Assembly (NCBI GenBank): GCA_027563935.2
Contig: CM050449.1
Location: 80,693,178-80,757,177 of the forward strand
Reading direction: 5' to 3'
Origin: Costus lasius
Taxonomy: Eukaryota; Streptophyta; Magnoliopsida; Zingiberales; Costaceae
DNA: 64,000 nt
The stretch's first letter is position 1. Each line of letters opens with the position of its first letter. A program made the position numbers and the translations under genes. Positions 57,261 to 64,000 of the stretch are shown here, one piece after another. Under the pieces are notes generated by a model. That model was not told where the DNA came from. It saw nothing but the letters and a program-made list of their open reading frames with translations, and did not search any database.

Positions 57261-58606
57261 TGTTGGGAATCCCCGGGGACATTTTACAATTTTTTAGAGA
57301 CACATACATACATTGCACAGCGGAAGAATGTCCCCGAAACAGGCCGGTCCCAAAAACCAGTGAAGATCGCATGGAAGGGGGTCGACACGATGAGTTAGAA
57401 AATACCTCAGAGCAAGATGAGGTCGATGTCGTGATAGGCGCCTAAGCGTGCGCCCTCTGCAGTCTCACACACACGGATGCCTCGAGTCCTCTTCTTCCAC
57501 GCCCGGTGCTAGCCTCGGGAAGAAGATCCAAGCCTTAGGGAGATGCTCCAACCACCTTGCGCCACCAAGAGAGAAAGATGCGCCAAGTGGTAAGGAAGGA
57601 GAAGCTTACGGCCACTTGATGGAAGAGGAAGAGATTGCGCCCTTGCTCCTTGCTCTCGCCCCCTTCTTATATTCACGCCTCCAAGGATGAATCATCATAA
57701 GAGAGGGCGGCTAGGGTCACATATATAGGGCAAGAGGCGATAAGGGCAAGGGCTAGGATCATGACAAGTGTAGGGCTAGGATGAGGAGGTTTGATCTAAG
57801 GAAAGTCTCCAAGACTTTACCATAAACTTCATTCAACCTTTCCATAATTTCCCAAGTACCATATCAGCCCAAGACATGCCTTAAAGGCATTCATACCATC
57901 AAGGGAGAAGGGCTAGGCGCAAATTGCTTCCTTAATGAAGCAATTTTGCCACCCTAACCCCATTATGCCCCTTAGGCGCCAATGGGGTTGGGTTTCTCCC
58001 CATTATACCCTTTTAGCCTCTCTTCTCTTCATGAGAACTTGTTATTGGGCTTCATTGGATAATGAGCTAGCCCAAACTTCATCCTATGGGTTGATTAAGC
58101 ATTTGGATCCAATCCAATGCAACCCTAATCCAAGTGTGACCAACCATGGTCAAATACGGGTCAACCTGCCATAAATAAAGTTTGGCTCCAATAACATTCT
58201 TTCATCTCATCAGGACCATTGGCGCTGATGAAATCTCCCAATTAGATCCGAGTTATCCAATAACTTGATCATAAGGCTTCTCGATCAATACGAGAACTCA
58301 AGTATCAAGGTGTGCGACCCTGTAGGTTCTTCTGACGCTGGCAGTGCTGACCAAAGGTCACCACAAGCAGTGAGTGGCACCTAGCAGTGCATCACTGCTA
58401 CCCAGGTCATTGGAATGGATATCGACATCGACATCCCCATCATCGCAACTAGGTACAGATGCATTACAGTCTTTTTGCCGGACTGATATCCGATTGGACA
58501 AGTGTGTCACCACTTGTTTTCACCCAATCACATGGCTATGACTAAAACAGGTTCTTACCTGGGTATGGCCATACACTCTCAGTCATAGAACCATAGAGGA
58601 GCTCCA
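57261..58606 (-). repeat. Family A LTR (copy A4), interrupted by C2
   Basis: On the plus strand it begins TGTTGGGAATCCCCGGGGAC and matches the A LTR up to GAGCTCCAT, where the C2 LTR begins at 58607. No primer site lies to the left, so this is a solo LTR or the 3' LTR of a minus-strand element. The remainder lies beyond the window. Confidence 0.9.
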
Positions 58607-60330
58607 TGTTGGGGTATGCCCTTAAGGCTAATGTTTGAGGCCTATGGGAATGTATTTGTATCATGTAATAAACTGTTATGTTTATAAAGGCATGGTTATT
58701 ATTCAGGTTGTTACATTGTCTGCTGCAATATATGTTCTTCTGAATAATGTCTCAAAGCTGTTCAGCTAGGCTGACAGGCTATATGTCCTTAGTCGAGATA
58801 TCTTGGTGAACATGAGACAGCCTTGATATGATTGAGACTGATATGAGTGCTAATCTTATAGGATGCTTCGAGCATGGAATAAGATGTAGACTCATGGGTA
58901 CATTGGATGTACTGGACAGACCCTACTAGGATATTCAATTGCTTGTCACAATGTGAATATTCCTTGATTGCAACAAGTGGCACATTTCCTCTGACTTGAG
59001 ATTACTTGTGTTTCTAAATGATGATTGTCATTGTTTTGAGATAGTTCAATATCATTTGAAACATAATGATTATAGATTATCTTGGATGGTGAGCTTGAAT
59101 CAGGTTAGGGCACTAGTGATAGACATAGGATTGCCGTCTCCTTGTTCAAGGAGTGTGATGTTCTAAAGGGGCCCCCTGGATGAGATGATTGAGAAAAGAG
59201 TATGGCCATACCCAGGTGACTGTGTTCATCTGATCTAATCATGCTCATCATATTGGAGCTACAAGCTTGACACGCTTGTCCAATAAGAACATCCAGTGGC
59301 AAAGGAAAGATGCATGCCTTGTGAGTTAGAGTCACACTTGTGCTGTGGTTTGGGTGAAGTCTTGGAAGACTCTTTCCTTTCTATCGGGAGACAGTGATGT
59401 GTTGCTAGATACCCCTCACTGATCGTGATAACGAAAGTTATCGTTACCGACATTTAAAGGAAACCCTTAGGGTCGCACAATTTGATGATATGGCTTACTT
59501 AAGTCAGATCGTGTGGACTGAATTGTTTAGGTTCAGTTTAAAGGAGTTTTAAACTCTGATTGTAAGTGAGATCTGGTCTGATCATGTTTGATTGATTAGG
59601 GCTTGAGATCGGTAAGCTTCGATCGAGAGATTTGATGCTAGATCGGTGAGATCAGGAGCATCTTGAGATCAACGGTGATCTTGAGCCTTGAGGTTCAATA
59701 AGATCGACCATTGCTTGGGCTGATTTGGTCTTGAACCAAAGTCATATGAACCGGCTCATCTTGTGAGCGCTTGGTTCAATGATTCAAATGGGTGAAGGTG
59801 TTACGGTTCACTTCATGTGAACGCATAACCGTTGAGAGAAATGGGTTGCTATTTCGGGATAGCAACGCCTCCACGTTGAGGACAACGTTCGCTCTCGCCT
59901 TTCATTGCCTTGGACGATATTTCTCTCGTGTGCTCGTGTGACAACGGCGCTCGACGAGAAAAAGAGGAAGTTCATCTTCGCCAAGCAAAAGGATCTCATC
60001 TCCTCCACGCGCAAAGGACCCTTGAAGCTTTGCTAGCACAAAGACGACAAGGAGAAGCCATTCCTCATCGTGTGTGCGTCGACTAGGGAGAAGATCCCTT
60101 TCGGTCTTTGATTCCAACCCATCATCCAACGAATGGCGATGGTATGATTCATCTTGATTTGCAATCGGTTTTTCATAGTTGATCATATTTATATCATGCA
60201 ACCGATTCTTGATGCCCTAATTTCCGCCCATGCAAAAGTGTTTTATGTGCATGTATTAGGGTTTTGCGCCCCCCCCCCCTCTTGAAGGGGTTTCATCAGC
60301 TTGCGCTCCCCCTTGAAGGGGACTCCAACA
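58607..60330 (+). repeat. C2 5' LTR
   Basis: The LTR is 1724 bp, TGTTGGGGTATG to GGACTCCAACA. Near its end is a C homopolymer (about 60268-60279). It aligns in reverse with 19386-21065 but with indels, so it is from a different subfamily or is older. Blocks such as ACCTGGGTATGGCCATAC are also present in the family A LTR. Confidence 0.93.
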
Positions 60331-60332
60331 AT

Positions 60333-60344
60333 TGGTATCAGAGC
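60333..60344 (+). other. Primer binding site of C2
   Basis: TGGTATCAGAGC lies two bases after the LTR end at 60330. Confidence 0.93.
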
Positions 60345-62146
60345 AGGCTTTTATGCATGATAAATATGTTTGCTGTGATTTGTGATCCTTGTATGCACCA
60401 TGTTATTAGATCTAGGCTACATGCGCATCTTTACTAGTTATGTATTGCAGTTGGCGCATGTATGTAGGTAGCGCTTCTATATGTTGTTTTGATGTTTATC
60501 TTAAAACAAAATGACTTGCGCGCTTACCATTAGATCTAAATGGCGCCTGCAGTAAACCCTTAGACGGGTTATTAGGGTTGAAGTCGTCCTCTAAGTTAGA
60601 TCCAACAGTCTGATCAGACTATCTGACAGCCTGAATGGGTCGACCAGATAGCACCTTGGCGCAAGCCTATGGTGGCTATAGGTCGACTGCAGACAGGTGT
60701 GTAGCGATGTCTGATTGAGACGATTAATGAACGCACCTGAGTTAGGCCCGGGGTCACGCCCGCTTGCCAGACCTCAGTGTGGTCGTTCAGCCCTGACGCA
60801 TGCATGGTTGACCTTATGGTCGACTCAAGTCAGTTAGGACTTGGTGCATGTAAGGGCAGTGGATCTGACTAGGTTGGATGAGTGGATCCCTAGTAATGGA
60901 CCGTTGTAAGGTTGTAGGGCAAATAAGGAAAATTAAAATTGATCCCATGGGGTTTTCGAAAATTTTAATTTTTTTATGCTGGATCACATGGTTGTTGATT
61001 GATGCATCTGTTTGTCTATTTAGTCTTATGTGCGCTGCCCATATTAATTGTGTGCTGTGCTGGGGCCTGCGTGCCTGGATTTAAAAATTGTAAATTAATT
61101 ATTGTGATCTGCGCATCACATTGTTTTAATTTATAAAATGTAAGTGACCTGCGTGTCACTCTTGTCTAGATAGTTAAATTTGTAATTTAATTTGACAAGA
61201 GCACAGTGCACACTTGGTAAAGGCGCATGCAGCAAGTGGCTGGACCAGGTGGGAGGTCTAGGGTTCGACCCTAGGACCTGGCGCATATTCCTGGTCGGCG
61301 CACCTGTGCTGCAGATGGCGCTTGGGCCCAGGTTTGGGCCAGATGAGCAGCAAAAGACCCATGAAGAGCAAATGAAGACTTAAGTTAGGTTAAGGTCTTC
61401 TAGGGCTATGGGCTTTTACCACATAAGATACATGCTTTCTTTTATTGTATAATATTAGAATTGCATGTTTAAGTTTATCTTCTGCTATCACCATAGGAAT
61501 TGTATGATAGTGAAGAAGATAAAAGACCGTTAAAATCCAACGCTAAAATATCAAGCTCGTAAGCCTTCTGACGCGAAACCTCACTGTTCTGATTATCGTT
61601 GGAGCCGTGTTGTACCCACTCAGTGGGCACGTCCATCTATCTTCAGACGGTGCGGGATTACACCTGCGTGTTACAGAGTAGGGATTTATCCCTTCTCGTT
61701 GCTCAGCATAGCACGTGGTGGTCCAGGGAGTAGGTCGGGTCAGCTTGACCGTGTAGGCTACATATGTGGCGCATATGGTAGCACATGGAGGCAGCCATCT
61801 GTGGGATCAGAGACTGTGTTGTACCAACTCAGTTGGCACAGTCTGCTGGATTGCCCAGATGAAGGGGAATCGCACGGGTTGGCGATTGGCTGGGATGCCT
61901 ACCAGAAACTAGTGCTCGTACTCTCTGTGCATCTTATCTCGCCTGAGCGGGACGCGGAGACCAAGTATGAAATCTGGATCCCATCTCACTAAAAGAGTTC
62001 TACTCTTTCGGGCTGTTTTGCTGGATTTTTCACGCCTGATAAAATAGTGAGAAAAAGAATCTTTCTTAAGTCCTGATCGATTCTTATACATTGATACTGA
62101 CCTTGCTGTTCTTGCATTGTTGTAGATACCTGCAGCAACGAACACC
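60345..62146 (+). other. C2 untranslated leader
   Basis: No gene. It holds the tRNA-like segment (about 61198-61320), hairpins CCCAC-TCA-GTGGG at 61615-61627 and CCAAC-TCA-GTTGG at 61823-61835, and TCTCGC-CTGA-GCGGGA at 61937-61952. Small ORFs (60878-61084, 61192-61383, 61699-61992) are not conserved in C1. Confidence 0.78.
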
Positions 62147-64000
62147 ATGAACTTCAATGTGCGATCCCTACTGGAAAGGGAGAAGTTTGCTGGGCCGAAC
62201 TTCTCTGACTGGTTTGGACACCTTAAGATCGTTCTTAAGGCAGAGAGGAAACTGTATGTCCTCGAGACGGCGATACCGCCGCAGCCCGCTCCGAACGCCG
62301 CAAGGGCGGTTCGGGAAGCCTATGAAAAGCACGTCAATGATAGCATTGATGTCGCTTGCCTGATGCTAGCGTCTATGACGCCACCCGCTGCAGCGTCAGC
62401 ATGAGGATATGTCAGCTATACAGATTATAGCAAACCTCAAGATGCTGTATGCTGCACAGGCGAGGACTGAACGCTATAATTTGACTAAGCTCTTCTTTCA
62501 GAGCAAACTGGCTGAAGGGAGCCCAGTGGGAGCTCACGTGCTCAAGATGATTGGGCACAAGGAGGCTCTGGAGAAACTGGGGCACACCATCAACCAGGAG
62601 CTTGCTGTGGACATTATTCTGCAGTCTCTCCCGCCATCATTCGACGCGTTCATTATTAATTTTAATATGAACAAAATCGATTGTACTCCGGCAGAGCTGC
62701 TGAATATGCTCTTGACCACTGAGGAGACTCTGAAGGGTAAGCCTTCGACCTCTGTCTTGATGGTTCCTTCAAGGAACAAGAAGAAGGGGAAGAAGGGCAA
62801 GGCCCCGGTCAAGAATTACAGCAAGGCTCTGAAGCAGAAGGTGAAGCGGTCCAAGGAATACAGGTGTTTCCACTGTGGCCAGCTGGGTCACTGGAAAAAG
62901 GACTGTAAAGCGCTCCAAGGAGATAAGAGGGGAAGCTTCGCTTCTGGCTCAGGTATATTCGTGACTGAGGTCATGTTCTCTTCTTCTATATCATGGGTGT
63001 TGGACACTGCATGTGGAGTTCACATTTGTTCAAATGTACAGGAACTCAAGAGAAGAAGACAGGTGGGACAGCATGAGGTGGACCTACGAGTTGGAAACGG
63101 GGCACGGGTTGCTGCTGTTGCTGTAGGAGACTATTTCATTTCTTTACCATCTGGACTTGTATTGGAACTAGACAATTGTTACTTTGTTCCCAGTATAACT
63201 AAAAATATTATCTCCATTCCTGCTCTTGTCAGGAAGGGATTTTCCTTTGAATGCAATATTTCAAAGTGTATTTTGTCTTTTGATAATATTGTTTATGCAA
63301 CTGGTTCAATTAACAATGGGTTATACATGTTGGACATGGAATGTTCGATACAGCAAATTGATATTAAGAAAGCCAAGTATGCTGATGACAGCACCTTGCT
63401 ATGGCATAGTCGTTTAGGCCATATTAACGAGAAACGCATTAAGCGGTTGCATGATCATGGACTGCTGGGATCATTCTCCTACAAGGAGATTGATACATGC
63501 AAAGCTTGTTTGATGGGTAAAATGACGAAGTCACCTTTTCCTCACAAAGGTCAAAGGGCTTCAGGTTTACTTGACCTTATACACAGTGATGTGTGTGGGC
63601 CATTTGGTAAACATGCCAGAGGTGGCTATCAGTACTTCATTACCTTTACTGATGATTTCAGTAGGTATGGGTATGTCTATCTGATGAGACATAAGAGTGA
63701 ATCTTTTGACAAGTTCAAAGAGTTCAAAAATGAAATACAGAATCAGCTAGGCCGAAATATCAAGGCACTTCGCTCAGATCGAGGTGGTGAATACCTAAGT
63801 CATGCGCTCAGAGTCGAGGTGGTGAATACCTAAGTCATGCGTTTACTGACTATCTAAAGGAGTGTGGGATTATCTCACAACTCACTCCGCCAGGAACACC
63901 GCAATGGAATGGTGTGTCCGAGAGGAGAAATAGAACGTTACTTGATATGGTTCGTTCTATGATGAGTCAGGCTACTCTTCCATACTCCTTTTGGGGTTTT
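62147..64000 (+). pseudogene. C2 copia gag-pol polyprotein, frameshifted and cut by window end
   Basis: ATG 62147 opens a frame close to that of C1. An extra C near 62384 (CCACCCGCTG versus CCACCGCTG in C1) ends it at 62404. From 62409 the original frame continues: capsid (FFQSKLAEGSPV, FIINFNMNKIDCT), CCHC knuckle CFHCGQLGHWKKDC near 62865, protease WVLDTACG near 63000, pre-integrase finger, and integrase core FTDDFSRYGYVY near 63650. A 34/35-bp tandem duplication at 63772-63841 shifts the frame after SDRGGEYLSHA. The integrase then continues in another frame with GIISQLTPPGTPQWNGVSE to the edge. Both CAG codons that are TAG in C1 are intact here. Confidence 0.92.

Larger units (their letters stand above)
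58607..64000 (+). mobile_element. Ty1/copia element C2 (family C), right end off-window
   Basis: 5' LTR 58607-60330, primer site, long leader, gag from 62147 and pol into integrase at the window end. The insertion is in the A4 LTR. It is in the opposite orientation to C1. It has a +1 frameshift in gag and a 35-bp tandem duplication in integrase, so this copy is also defective. Confidence 0.93.

Overview
This window is plant nuclear DNA made almost entirely of nested LTR retrotransposons. I find no convincing host gene, rRNA, functional tRNA gene or CRISPR array. The evidence for a plant is the mix of families: Ty1/copia elements with an initiator-Met tRNA primer site (TGGTATCAGAGC), Athila/Tat-, Reina- and Tekay-like Ty3/gypsy pieces, and gag-only or pol-less non-autonomous LTR elements. 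It looks like the repeat-rich part of a large flowering-plant genome; I cannot name the species.

Layout. Positions 1-32632 are a stack of minus-strand copia elements. Element A2 (16944-32632, 3' end off-window) holds two insertions. The first is A1 (<1-16943), a same-family element whose 5' LTR was entered by B (5601-14856, TSD AAACC). B in turn contains a 3237-bp solo gypsy LTR (8804-12040, TSD CAAAC). The second is copia C1 (19386-26191), inserted in A2 gag (TSD GCTTC). C1 is joined at a 6-bp microhomology to a second copy of the A2-gag + C-LTR segment (26192-28993), where the C LTR is a perfect solo LTR.

Positions 32633-57260 are an old plus-strand gypsy background: Athila/Tat-like LTR, gag, protease, RT and RNase H, plus a GC-rich Reina-like pol relic (34049-36853). 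This background is interrupted by a solo A-family LTR (38797-40741) and by element D (41788-55632, TSD ACCTT). D is itself interrupted by element E (45410-52220, TSD CACCC). Positions 57261-64000 are an A-family LTR entered by a plus-strand C element (C2) that runs off the window.

The most interesting content is the trio B, D and E. All three are very young: the LTR pairs show 2, 0 and 1 differences by eye over 1854, 2125 and 1978 bp. None encodes integrase, reverse transcriptase or RNase H. Each nevertheless keeps a long intact reading frame (interrupted only by the nested insertions). B has a gypsy Gag domain. D and E have a retropepsin fold in which the catalytic D-S/T-G is replaced (DES in D, DHF in E). 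All three carry a related acidic, proline-rich C-terminal tail, and in B and D the protein ends about 19 codons inside the 3' LTR. This suggests a consortium of trans-mobilised elements that keep structural proteins and have dropped the enzymes.

The leaders of families A, C, D and E also carry repeated small stem-loops, with covarying stems in A and C, which are candidates for RNA packaging signals.
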